Positions 1 through 10,498 of a stretch of 64,000 nucleotides of DNA are shown one piece after another (positions within the stretch are counted from its first letter, which is position 1; every line of letters begins with the position of its first letter). The notes under the pieces were generated by a model. The model searched no databases and was not told where the DNA came from. It worked only from the letters and a program-made list of their open reading frames with translations. The stretch comes from Saitoella complicata NRRL Y-17804. Lineage: Eukaryota > Ascomycota > Saitoellomycetes > Saitoellales > Saitoellaceae. Made by a program: the position numbers and the translations under genes. The stretch is taken from NCBI RefSeq assembly GCF_001661265.1, contig NW_017566992.1, positions 1,100,892 through 1,164,891 on the forward strand, given 5' to 3'.

Positions 1-490
1 CGCTGCTTTTTTTGTAGAGTACACCCCGTTCATATCCACTGGTGTCTTGCCTACCACGGAGCCATCAGGGGAAATGACACGGGAGAGCAAAGGGAGTAAA
101 ATCCCGACTATAAACCGCTTGATACCCGGTTGTTGTCATCGTAGCCTTTCTCATATGCTTCGCTCCCACTGCCCGAGGAGTGAAGGATAACATCGCAGCG
201 AAACAGACCCCGCCCCACTTTAGGCATATACAGAGATAGCTAGCTAGCGATGCACAGAATACAAAGATGATCTCCTTCCCTCCGTCGCATCTCCGGATTA
301 CCCCTCCTCCTCCTCCTCCTCCGACGCTGGGTTTCCGGGGGATTACTTTTCACACGCGCGGTCATTGGGTGCCGCTCGGCTGGAGGGAAATGTGACGGCG
401 CTAAGTCGCAGCCCGCTGGGTACGTAAATTTGGGTCTTCTCCGCTGAACAGTTTCGATTCCCTAACCAATATCCCCCATACATAGCCACA
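1..490. other. Intergenic region upstream of aconitase
   Basis: No gene is recognised here. The stretch should hold the aconitase promoter and 5' leader. It contains a (CCT)6 pyrimidine tract at 303-320, an ATTGG (inverted CCAAT) at 364-368 and a CCAAT at 466-470, which lies only about 20 nt before the ATG and so is probably in the leader. No end of a neighbouring gene could be identified at the window edge. Confidence 0.6.
303..320. repeat. (CCT)6 pyrimidine tract
   Basis: Six CCT units lie in the presumed aconitase promoter, about 170 nt before the start codon. Pyrimidine tracts of this kind are common near transcription starts in fungal promoters. No further function can be read from the sequence. 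Confidence 0.7.
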
Positions 491-2875
491 ATGTTTAGGG
501 CTCTCAAGACGGTATGTGCTCTGATCAATTGACCTCCTCGACGGTCGCTAACTGCTCTCCAGGCTTCCTCGGCCGCTCGCAACGTCCGCAGCTTGGCCAC
601 TGTCGCCGATGCCTCTGGCAAGGTCCAGCTCTCCAACTTGGAGAAGGGCAAGTACATCAACTACGAGAAGCTCTCCGAGAACATTGACATCGTCCGTCAG
701 CGTTTGAACCGGCCTCTCACTTACTCCGAGAAGGTCGTCTACGGTCACTTGGACAACCCCCACGAGCAGGACATTGAGCGTGGAAAGTCCTACCTCAAGC
801 TCCGTCCCGACCGTGTCGCTTGTCAGGACGCTACCGCCCAGATGGCTATCTTGCAGTTCATGTCTGCTGGTATGCCCTCCGTCGCTGTCCCAACCACCGT
901 CCACTGTGACCACTTGATCGAGGCCCAGGTTGGTGGTGTTAAGGACTTGGCCCGTGCCAAGGACATCAACAAGGAGGTCTACAACTTCTTGTCTACTGCT
1001 TGTGCTAAGTACAACATCGGTTTCTGGCGCCCTGGATCTGGTATCATCCACCAGATCATCCTCGAGAACTACGCTTTCCCCGGTGGTATGATGATCGGTA
1101 CCGACTCCCACACTCCTAACGGTGGTGGTCTCGGTATGATCGCTGTTGGTGTCGGAGGTGCTGACGCTGTCGACGTTATGGCCGACATTCCTTGGGAGTT
1201 GAAGTGCCCCAAGGTTATCGGTGTTAAGCTTACTGGTAAGCTTTCCGGCTGGACCGCTCCCAAGGACGTCATCTTGAAGGTCGCTGGTATCCTCACCGTC
1301 AAGGGTGGAACTGGTGCCATCGTCGAGTACTTCGGTCCTGGTGTCGACTCCCTTTCCTCCACTGGTATGGGTACCATCTGTAACATGGGTGCTGAGATCG
1401 GTGCTACCACCTCCATCTTCCCCTTCAACAAGTCCATGTCCGACTACTTGGTTGCTACTGGCCGTGAGTCCATCGCCAAGCACGCCCAGAAGTTCCAGCA
1501 CGTCCTTCGCGCTGACGAGGGTGCTGAGTACGACCAGGTCATCGAGATCAACCTCAACGAGCTCGAGCCCCACATCAACGGTCCCTTCACCCCCGACTTG
1601 GCCACTCCCCTCTCCAAGTTCGCTGAGACCGCCGAGAAGAACGGATGGCCCCTTGACTTAAAGGTTGGTTTGATCGGTTCCTGCACCAACTCTTCCTACG
1701 AGGACATGTCCCGTTCCGCTTCCATTGCGGACCAGGCTTTGGCTCACGGTCTTAAGGCCAAGTCTGGCTTCCTCGTCACCCCCGGTTCCGAGCAGATTCG
1801 TGCCACCATCGCCCGTGACGGTCAGCTCGAGACCTTTGAGAAGATTGGTGGTTCCGTCCTCGCCAACGCATGTGGTCCGTGCATTGGTCAGTGGGACCGT
1901 CGCGATGTTGAGAAGGGTACCCCCAACTCCATCTTCTCCTCCTACAACCGTAACTTCACTGGCCGTAACGACGCCAACCCCAAGACCCACTCTTTCGTCA
2001 CCTCCCCTGACCTCGTCACCGCTTTCATCTTCGCTGGTGACTTGAGGTTCAACCCCCTCACCGATACCCTCAAGGGTGCTGACGGTAAGGAGTTCAAGTT
2101 CGAGGCTCCTACCGGTGCCGCTCTTCCTGCCCGCGGTTACGACCCCGGAGAGAACACCTACCAGGCTCCTCCTGAGGAGCGTACCTCCGTCCAGGTCGAT
2201 GTCGCCCCTACCTCCGACCGTCTTCAGCTCCTTTCGCCCTTCAAGGCTTGGGACGGTAAGGACTTGACCGATGCCAAGATTCTCATCAAGGCTAAGGGTA
2301 AGTGTACCACTGACCATATCTCCATGGCTGGTCCCTGGTTGAAGTACCGTGGTCACTTGGACAACATCTCCAACAACTACATGATTGGTGCCATCAACGC
2401 CGAGAACGGTGAGGCCAACACCTTGAAGAACCAGTTGACTGGTGAGTACCAGCCCGTTCCTGACGTTGCCCGTGCCTACAAGGCCCAGGACATCCCCTGG
2501 GTCGTCATCGGTGAGGACAACTTGGGTGAGGGTTCTTCCCGTGAGCACGCCGCTCTCGAGCCCCGTCACCTCGGTGGTCGTGCCATCATCGTTAAGTCCT
2601 TCGCTCGTATCCACGAGACCAACTTGAAGAAGCAGGGTCTCTTGCCCTTGACCTTCGTTGACGGTTCCGCCTACGACAAGATCAACCCGACCGACGTTGT
2701 CGACATTGTTGGTCTCCCCGAGTTCGCTCCCGGTAAGCAGTTGACTTTGAGGGTGAAGCCCCAGAACGGTGAGGCTTGGGAGACCAAGTTGGACCACACC
2801 TTCAACGAGGGTCAGATTGAGTGGTTCAAGGCTGGTTCCGCGCTCAACGCTATGGCCTCCAAGAACAAGGCATAA
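491..2875 (+). CDS. ACO1: Aconitate hydratase, mitochondrial
   Basis: Mitochondrial [4Fe-4S] enzyme that interconverts citrate and isocitrate in the TCA cycle. Two exons: 491-511 encodes only MFRALKT, then a 51-nt intron (512-562, GTATGT donor, branch-like GCTAAC), then one long exon. The product is 777 aa, the usual length of the mitochondrial family. The N-terminus is Arg/Ser/Ala-rich and fits a mitochondrial presequence, with the mature protein probably starting near SLATVADA. Iron-sulfur ligands are visible in GSCTNSS (Cys381) and [10 protein letters not shown] (Cys444, Cys447). The swivel-domain signature [18 protein letters not shown] is intact near the C-terminus. Codon use is strongly biased (GGT, CGT, GCC/GCT, TTG/CTC), as expected of a highly expressed gene. 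The first in-frame start codon of the long exon alone would be a TTG, so the split first exon with a real ATG is preferred. Confidence 0.97.
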
Positions 2876-3240
2876 GTGAAGTTATGAGTAGGAAGACGAT
2901 TAGGGTGGGTTGTGTAAACTACGGTGTTTGTGTATTTTATCAGCTTTTGGCTTTTTTCTTGGTTACTTTTTACTGTGGGATCCGTTATGTTGCCTACACA
3001 TACCTTATTGCTCTTTTGTTGTAAAGAAAAATAATTCGTCACACAACTTCAATGCCATGATAGAACAGCTATGAACCTTGCAAGTCAACTGGTGAGCGTA
3101 TACGGTAGAGTAGGCCTTTATGGCGGTGCCCGACCCGGCCTTGGGGCGTGCCTGACAATCCCGAATCTTCGTTACATACGAAGTATCGCTGCTGCAGCTT
3201 TGGGGATTTTCAACCAACAACACCGAGACGACAACTCGAC
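2876..3240. other. Intergenic: ACO1 3' end and MTF1 promoter
   Basis: The 365 nt between two co-oriented genes. The first half is T-rich and probably carries the aconitase 3'UTR and polyadenylation signals; the second half precedes the Mtf1-like ATG. No RNA gene or repeat was recognised. Confidence 0.6.
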
Positions 3241-4384
3241 ATGAGAGGGACACAACTCTTAAGGACGAGCTTCGAGGCCCTGCCGTCTCAGGCCAGGCTC
3301 AGCACATATGCAACTGGCGTCCCGAAGCGAACGTTAATGGTCAACCAGGACCTTGCAAGTATGTTGTGGTCATGTGCAGCTAACAGAGAGGATCTAACCA
3401 TTGTCTATAGACAGGCTTGCCGAGGCCTACGATTGGTCCTACTATAAGAATGGCGACATCCTCGAAATGAACCCCGGCTTCGGTCTTTTCACCCGTGCTA
3501 TTTGGAACGTCGCTAAACCCCGCAGGCACGTCCTCATGGAGCCGCACAAGAAGTTTATTCCGATTATGGAGGACTTTGACGCGAAAACTGAAGGACGAAT
3601 CAAATACACAAGCCTAGAGGGTTACGACTGGGCGACGTATGATAAGTTGATCGCCGATGGGACGATCACGCCGGAAAATCAGTCAATGGAGAGAGTCAAT
3701 GACTCTCTTCTTCTCTTTGCTTCAATGCCGAACGGTGCCACGGGAGAAGCGCTCGCAGTGCAGTTTCTCTGTACGTTGCCTCGGCGAAACTGGATCCAGA
3801 AATATGGAAGAGTACGAATGCTCATTTGGATGAAGACGAAGAGCGCGGACAGACTTCTGGTCGGTCCCGGAGGACATACCCGCGCGCGACCCACAATCAT
3901 TGCGCAGGCATGTGCAGACATGCGGGTGATTGCGTCGCCCAAGGATGCTCATATGGGTGCTTTTAATTATGACGAGGCGGCTATGAAGGATGTGATCGAG
4001 ACAACGCCGGATGATTGGAGGCAAAGGGGTGATTACACACTGGTGGAGTTCACGCCCAAAGAAAAGCCTCTGTTCAACAGTGATTTTGCAGAGTTTGATT
4101 ATGTTCTCAGAAACCTGTTCATCCTCCGCGCCACCGCTATGGAAAAGTCGCTTATGATGCTGGGATCAGGCTCAGACAGCCTGATTAAATGCATGCCTTC
4201 AGGGCTGGATTTGAGTAAACCGGTAAACGCGTATACGGTCGAGGAGTTTGATCAAGTTACACAGGCTTTCTCAAAGTGGCCATTCAAGCCAACGGAGTTG
4301 TTTGAAAAGGGATGGACAAACGACAGGGAGAAAGATCCCAAAGGTGAGAATGGAGTTGTGAAGAATATAGGCAAGAAGAAATAA
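3241..4384 (+). CDS. MTF1: Mitochondrial transcription factor Mtf1/TFB-like (rRNA dimethylase fold)
   Basis: Member of the mitochondrial TFB/Mtf1 branch of the KsgA/Dim1 methyltransferase family. In yeast Mtf1 is the specificity factor that lets mitochondrial RNA polymerase open promoters. Exon 1 (3241-3358) encodes a presequence-like N-terminus followed by VNQDLA. A 52-nt intron (3359-3410, GTATGT, GCTAAC branch, TATAG acceptor) rejoins the frame to give NQDLANRLAEAYDW. The SAM-fold glycine-motif region reads GDILEMNPGFGLFTRAI, and a later block resembles the family's PRRHVLMEPHKKF segment. Total 363 aa, close to the family norm. Divergence from catalytic Dim1/KsgA suggests a transcription role, but residual rRNA dimethylase activity cannot be excluded. 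It is convergent with LST7, whose stop codon lies 67 nt downstream. Confidence 0.8.
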
Positions 4385-4451
4385 CACAACAAACATATTA
4401 TTCGGAAATCATAGAAAGGGTTATCATACTGGCTCATAATATCAATTGCAC

Positions 4452-5409
4452 TTAAGTAATATCACCCACTTCACCGTCCTTGCCCGGGCCAATCGTGCTC
4501 TCGGTAACCGCCGAATCATACTCTGCCGGTCCTTCCCATCTCTTCCTCAGTATACTAAGCATCCACGCGAAACTGGCGTGCATCTGTACAAAAACATCAT
4601 CCAACCCCGTCAATTCAGGCAGACCTCTCGGTATCGTAGTACCTTCTCTCCGCCGCAGGAATCCCTCTGGACGTGTACCAATGCCTTGTGTAGTAGACTG
4701 CGCGGTTGTGGCCGTCCTTGCTCTTGATCTGATGTGTTCTACCAGCGCCGCAAATCGTTCGGTGACGAAGGTCCATGCCGCGGCAGCTGCGGCGTCGTCC
4801 TCGAACAGCGCGATGAGGGAATAAAAGCGATTCGAACCGCGAGCACGGGGATCCGGGAGGCGGAATACATGCGCAATTGCATATCCTGCTTCTGGGTCGC
4901 CGAACATGACCGGACCGGACCGTCCTGGGAGCAGTTCACAGGATAATCTGGACGTTTTGGGTCAGCTGCGGAATCTTGTAGTTGTTCCATGAGGAAGCAA
5001 AACGAACCCTCTCACACATGCCTGTCTGAGCGCCGTATACCTCAAATGGCTCTTCGGATACCGCATAGACATGTAGTTCATTTTTCCACCAGACGCATCT
5101 GACTCAGGATCCGTGGTTCTCAATACTGGCGGTGCAATGATTGCCACGCCTTTGGCATCGGTTGTCGTCAGTCCGAGACTTTTCGGTACAGTAAATGCAC
5201 ATGCCGCACATGTCGAATTCGCAGCTGTCGCAGCTGCTGTCGACGTCGATGGTGTCAAGCCTGTCTGCCCAGCGTAATCCTCAGGGATAGCTTGGGTGCA
5301 GAAGACAATAGAAGGGCCATGTTGTTCACAGAAGTGTGCGAGGCCAAGCTATCAGATATGAGCATCCTCATCAAAAAGAACACCAACATTGACTTACAAT
5401 CATGTTCAT
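4452..5409 (-). CDS. LST7: Folliculin homologue Lst7 (longin domain)
   Basis: Lst7/folliculin acts with Lst4 (FNIP) as a GAP-type regulator of Rag GTPases in amino-acid signalling to TORC1 at the vacuole. Three exons: 5398-5409 (MNMI only), intron 5349-5397 (GTAAGT donor), 5008-5348, intron 4948-5007 (weak GTTCGT donor, GCTGAC branch), 4452-4947. The spliced protein (282 aa) opens MNMILGLAHFCEQHGPSIVFCTQ, which aligns with the folliculin start (MNAIVALCHFCELHGP). It continues through [24 protein letters not shown] and GYAIAHVFRLPD, then a TSFAWML-like helix. Like yeast Lst7 it holds only the longin part and lacks the folliculin C-terminal DENN region. The exact choice of intron 2 borders rests on matching folliculin across the junction. 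The start lies 232 nt from the divergent LRR gene. Confidence 0.88.
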
Positions 5410-5641
5410 CGCTCTCCATTGACGAGGACCGTTCGCGGCCTCCACTGGGGTGTAGAGGTTGGGCGGACTCCTGTTTGGACGGATACAAACATACCTCCTA
5501 TTACGAGGACCCTGCCGCTGCAGCTGCTGCAGGCCGGCGTACCCCGGATAAACCTTATTGCGAGGGTCTACAGATGCTCGAAACCCGTCCTCGACAATTA
5601 CCAGGTACCTACCAGCTGGGGATGCTTCTCTACGCTATATC

Positions 5642-6802
5642 ATGCAACGGAATGGTCATGTAGTATCGAGGTCCTCGAGGAAGCCGGCTTCTTCGTCAAC
5701 CTCAGCAACGAGTCGTGCGAAGCGCACGCTGACAGAGGATTCGGTCACTGCGTGTATACAGTTCGATTACGACTCTGGCGTGAACTTCATTGAAGCCGTT
5801 GCGCAACTTCCAAAGCATTCTTTTGCATCAAGCTTCTCCTCTTCGTTGGAAGCTAAGTCGCCGCTCGAAGCCTATATTGGACACCGGGATCATGCAGAAC
5901 TTCCACCACCCTCCCTGTCGTTTTTGGCTGCACATGCCTTGGCGGTGAACATATCTTACCTGAGCGTCGACCATCTACGGGATATACCATGGCATAATTC
6001 GGGTTATCGTATCTGGGAAAGACTTACCGACTCTCAGCTTATCAATCTTCAAGCCTGGAAGACTTTCGCGACCGTATACGGTACCGTCATTCCAAACCGG
6101 AGCGAAACACTAACACCGTCTGCCCGCATCTCGATATTTACCCACCTTATTTGGGCACCAGCATCTGCATTCCTTACGGTACTTGATCTCTCCGCTTTCC
6201 CGACCCTTGCCAACAACACAACTGAGTTAGTCTCCCTGGCACACCTCCCCAACCTTGCTGCACTCGATATCTCAGGGAGTGCAGTTACAGACTCAACCTT
6301 CGCCAACCTCGCCCGGGCAGCATCGGAAGGGAAGTTTGCGCAACTTACATTGCTGTGCGTTAGCAGGTGCAAATCTATCACGGACCGTACTGTCGTTAAG
6401 CATCTGCCTCATTTCAAGGCACTAAGGGTATTGGAGTGTGAGAACACATCGATCAATGGGGACATTCTCGAGCGGACGGATTGGGAGCGCAAAAAATGGC
6501 CTGAGGGCGATATCCCGTCTTTGCAAGCGAAGTACTGGGACTGCCTGCCGATCGCGAGAGATGGTGTGCCTTTGCTGGAGGTACGTGCCGAAGTACCTAG
6601 ACAGTTCGGAAGGAACATCGGCAAGAAGAGCGCGACGAAGAACGTTGTATTTTGTTATATGAGACGGACGATACTCGTTGCTGTCACTAAACAAGAGAGA
6701 CAAGAGCCGGCGAAGTCAAGACCACCCCCAACTTCCGAAAGGGCTGGGGTCAAGATGAAGAAGCAGAAGGTCAACATGGACGTACTCTTTGGTTTGAAAT
6801 GA
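5642..6802 (+). CDS. LRR-like fungal protein of unknown function
   Basis: A 386-aa protein. The N-terminal ~60 residues are Ser/Arg/Lys-rich and probably disordered. The middle has leucine-rich-repeat-like segments: DHLRDIPW and RIWERL, TVLDLSAFPTL, LAALDISGSAVTDSTFANLA, LTLLCVSRCKSITD, ALRVLECENTSI. This order resembles F-box/LRR proteins, but I see no clear F-box. The C-terminus is very basic (KMKKQKVN) and ends MDVLFGLK. The start is the first in-frame ATG at 5642; the frame stays open further upstream, to a TTG. A second open frame overlaps the first 150 codons, so a 5' intron cannot be excluded. It is convergent with LDB17 (141 nt between stop codons). No function is assigned. Confidence 0.7.
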   Translation: MQRNGHVVSRSSRKPASSSTSATSRAKRTLTEDSVTACIQFDYDSGVNFIEAVAQLPKHSFASSFSSSLEAKSPLEAYIGHRDHAELPPPSLSFLAAHALAVNISYLSVDHLRDIPWHNSGYRIWERLTDSQLINLQAWKTFATVYGTVIPNRSETLTPSARISIFTHLIWAPASAFLTVLDLSAFPTLANNTTELVSLAHLPNLAALDISGSAVTDSTFANLARAASEGKFAQLTLLCVSRCKSITDRTVVKHLPHFKALRVLECENTSINGDILERTDWERKKWPEGDIPSLQAKYWDCLPIARDGVPLLEVRAEVPRQFGRNIGKKSATKNVVFCYMRRTILVAVTKQERQEPAKSRPPPTSERAGVKMKKQKVNMDVLFGLK

Positions 6803-6943
6803 TTATATTATATAAAATACCCTGTATGCCCGAATAAAACCAGAAAAAGGTACTTGAAACGCCAAGATTCCCGTAACAAAGCACCGTACTCCCCAGCTGC
6901 AAAATACCCAATGTCAAAGATTCAAAATGATCGCCGCAGTTCA

Positions 6944-8660
6944 TCATTCAACCGCGATCGTCGGCGTACACTGCCCATTTCTGTGCCGTCTTCCCGGCGG
7001 CGGAGGAGGCGGCATCTTTCGTGGCGTTACCTTTCCGGGTGGTGGTTTCTGAACAACAGCGACTGCTGCAACACTCGTAGCACTGCCCGACTCTTTCCGC
7101 CCCAAGCTAGCACCCAATCTTTCCATTTTCTTGCTGAGTTCATCCAGCTCCTTTTCCTGAACTTTGACTTCCTGCGGCATCTCCAACCACGACACCTTCG
7201 CACAGCGACTGACAAGTCGGATTGTGGTCGCATCCACTGCTTGGAAATGTGCGCTTCGTGCCGTGCCGTTGAGACAGAGTAACAACTTTCGTAGTTGATC
7301 TGCCTTGTAGTGTGGAGCATGTCGTAGCTGTGTGTGACTTAACAGCGGATACAACACTCGGAGATATGTGTGCCGCAGACTTTGGGCTTCGTCTGGAAGG
7401 TCGTATAACTCTCTGATGAACACATCCACAAGCACTCGCAGGTCATTTGTATAGAGGTATTCGTATGTTTCAGGCGTGGTGAAGGTTAAGTAAAGAAACT
7501 TCAAAACTAGGAGCTGAAGACATGTTTCACCTAGATTTCTTGTCAGTTAAATGCTCAGAGTGATCCTGGAGGTGCTACATACGCTCTCGATTCAAGAGGA
7601 AGATGATGTTCTCTCCAAACGCCTTGAATTCCGAACCCCTCACCGACAATAGCTCCATGACCTTGTTCGATAACGGCGGTAAAGGTGTGCCTGGCTTCGA
7701 CGGAGCCGGCGAAGCAATGTCAAACGCACTGACTTGATCTTTTTGTGATGGTAAAGATGCGACCATGTATTGTTCATTGAGAACAAGAATCACCTTGAGA
7801 ACAGCGTAGGAATGGATATCGTGTTCGTCGGACATGTCCTCGACGAAACTGAAGAGATAGACGAGGAACTCGACATCGATAGATTCTGCAAGGAGAGTAA
7901 GCATCAGTCATCCAGTTATGCTCTTGCTTACGCTCACCTAGCTCCCGTCTCCCGACCTTCTGAACTCGGCACATCTCGTAAAGCAGCTCCAATCCCATCC
8001 TCTGCAACTGTGCGTCCTCCCCGTGCTTGACAGTTTCGATCAACTTCCCAAACATCCCGTGTTTGTTCATTGCCCTGTATGTCTTGGGATGCGTGCGCCC
8101 GTCCAGAAATAGCAACGCCAATATCATGTAGAGCATCGACGATGCGCATTCAGGGAGTAGAGCAAGCCTGATGAGAAGTTTGCGAATATGAGACGCATTT
8201 GGTTCATACAGAGACGAATCCATCAGTTTGAATGAAACGCGGCATACTGCGTGTGTTGTTTGGAGGTACTGTTCTCTGAACTGTGCTGCGAAGCGGACGA
8301 AAGAGGTGACGGTGTTGTCGACCTGATCTCGCGAGTGGATGGGTGAGTTGACAATATCGTCCAGCTCTAAAGACAACTTAGTCGCGGACTGTACGTATTA
8401 AAGGATACGCATATACCTGCGAAGAACTGCTGCTCATCGTCGATGGACAGGTAGAGGACGTCCATAGCCCGCGTCTTCCAGCGACGCGTCTGCCAATGGC
8501 CGGTCTGCTATGATGAGTGGAACTATTGAGCGTATATACAGGAGCTTAACCGAGACTTCCAGGATGCTATCACCGCTCCCTTAAGCACGTTCGCTGCGGT
8601 TTGCTGGAGTTGTATGAGGTGCGCTCGGTTCCATGAGGAGATGGACTTCGACTGCTTCCG
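6944..8660 (-). CDS. LDB17: Ldb17/Dip1/SPIN90-family actin regulator (5' end unresolved)
   Basis: Armadillo-like protein of the SPIN90/Dip1/Ldb17 family, which activates Arp2/3 to nucleate linear actin filaments at endocytic patches. Confident introns: 7531-7582, 7886-7937 and 8367-8416, each 50-52 nt with in-frame junctions. They give [37 protein letters not shown] and [16 protein letters not shown]. The hallmark block [29 protein letters not shown]...[13 protein letters not shown] is intact. The C-terminus carries [11 protein letters not shown], a polyproline stretch like the SH3 ligand of yeast Ldb17. Upstream, two further coding blocks are visible: 8417-8504 ([20 protein letters not shown]) and about 8574-8660 ([22 protein letters not shown]). 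The intron joining them (candidate 8505-8573) and the true first exon were not resolved, so the 5' limit given is the last supported codon. Confidence 0.82.
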
Positions 8661-8908
8661 CTGCAGGCAACAAGCACACCGACGTCAATCAAAAGGCAGC
8701 AGAAGGCAGTACTGGAACAGTGCCATAAATCGATAAAAGAATGCAGATAAAGCTGAGCTAATGGCTATAGCTAGCAAGTTTAAAGTCTCAAAGTGGTTCA
8801 ATGCCGGGTATCCCAAGTAATATAGACTCCGTGACCGATGCTCTCTCCGTTCCGCCCATGCAACATATCCTGTTCACCAGCCCTCCGTCGATCGTGTATG
8901 CTCATATC

Positions 8909-10498
8909 CTACCATGCCATCATTGCAGCATTCGTGTTCTCCGTATCCATCACTGTCAAGTCCGTGCCCGGCACGTAAGCAGTCTCCACCTTCATATCCT
9001 GCGAAAGCCATTTCTCCACGGCATCCACCGACGCGTCCTCTTGCTTCATCGCGTGATCAAGCGCCAGTGACGCGTCGATCTCGGCCTGAAAGTTTGCGAT
9101 GTCATCAAGGACACTCAGTCCGCGCTGGTGTGAGAATGCTTGTGGAGGTGCAAGGCCAAGGTTCTCCATGCCTGTCGATTGACTGGGGGTTGGAAGGGGT
9201 TGCGACGAGAAGAAGGGAGCAGCAATCTCCTCAGTAGGCGACAGCGTCTCCTCCCTCACCATAGGCACGGCTCCGAACTTGATTGTTGACATACCCGAAA
9301 CCGACGGGTTCGGCGAGGGCAGTTGGGATTGCGACAACTGTCTCTGCACCAAGTTCGGGTAAGGGTGTCCAGCGAGCTGAGGTGGTACAGAGCGTGGCAC
9401 CTGAGCACGCTCAGTCGACACCCGTCGCATAGGGATAGCCTGGAACTGCATATCACCGACTGAAGGCATGCTTTGCATCAGAGCCTGGTGTGCAGCTGCC
9501 TGAATGGCTTGCTGCTGACTCATGTACATCACATGAGATGATCTCCTGATCACAGGTGTGGACTGCGCACGCTGAAGAACAGGCCGAGTAGTTGGGGCGA
9601 TTGTTGCTCTTCTAACAGACTGCTGCATCATCTGATACTGTTGCGTTTGCTGCTGCTGCTGAGGCCAGAAGGTAGACTGGCCTGTCCATTGCATTTGATG
9701 TTGTGACATAGATGCCGCAGGAGAGACCGGGGTTTGTGAAGACATTGGAGACTCCGGCATAATGCAGAGCCCAGAGTGGTCTGGTGTAGAGAATCTACTG
9801 CTGACGCTCACCGCCGTGGGAGAGAAAAGCTCTTCCTCAGCGACCGGAGTCACAACATCACTAACAGGTGGAGACTGTAGTCCCTGGAAGAACGGGCTCT
9901 GAACGTCAGGCTGAGATTCATTGGTGTGGTATGACCGCTTGGAGCGAACGCAGAGTTGCTCCGATCCGTCCATATCGTCACCATCGTCCTCGCCATTACC
10001 TCCGTCATTCGATTCGCCCTGCCCTGGTGCTGGTAGCACTTCGTAGGTGTTGACGATCGCGACATTGCTCTGTTGAACTCGCCATACTGGTGCTGTTCTG
10101 CGGATCAAAGGTTAAATATGCACACATATGACCCAAGGGAAGAATTGACATACGAAGGGTCTTCTTGAGCAAAGTCCGGTGTCTCATAATTTCTCCGAGG
10201 GTCGATAGTGGCAAACGACTTGTTGAGATATCGCTTCAACTGTTCGTCTGCCGATGAGTTCTTGTCGGTGTGGTAAACATGGCACATGTCCTTCGCGTCG
10301 AACATCACAATTGCAATTCGTGTATCGCACAAAACTGAGAGTTCGTGGGCCTTCTTGAGCAATCCATTGCGACGCCTGGCAAAGGTTACCTTATCACCGA
10401 GTTAGTACCCATTCAATTGAACCGTGAGACGCGATCCGACATACCGTCTTGACCTTCGGATCCTCGATCTTCTTGATCTGAATCTTCTTACGTGCCAT
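8909..10498 (-). CDS. MEF2-type (type II) MADS-box transcription factor
   Basis: Three exons: 10445-10498, 10154-10389 and 8909-10097, with introns of 55 and 56 nt (10390-10444 contains TACTAAC). The product is 492 aa. Residues 1-60 form a MADS domain (MARKKIQIKKIEDPKVKT, then VTFARRRNGLLKKAHELSVLCD). The ELSVLCD segment and following beta-strand are MEF2-like rather than SRF/Mcm1-like, so an Rlm1/Smp1-type role (cell-wall-integrity or stress transcription) is the best guess. The domain is divergent: KVKT and ARRRN replace the usual DRNR/KRKGG, and AKDMCHVYH replaces the usual third strand. The rest is low-complexity: a Gln-rich stretch near the middle, many SP/TP sites (possible MAPK targets) and an acidic tail. 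The 3.1 kb upstream are gene-free, consistent with a large regulatory region. A precise yeast orthologue is not claimed. Confidence 0.85.

Noticed and set aside
4825-4845. GGTTCGAATC-like tRNA T-loop on the minus strand
   Set aside because: It is inside the LST7 coding exon (Arg-Gly-Ser-Asn-Arg) and forms no cloverleaf.
5389-5793. Open frame overlapping the 5' part of the LRR-like gene, with protein-like stretches
   Set aside because: I could not find a splice pair that joins it in frame to the LRR-like exon, and it begins inside the LST7 first exon on the other strand. The ATG at 5642 gives a plausible disordered N-terminus. Left as a caveat on the gene entry.
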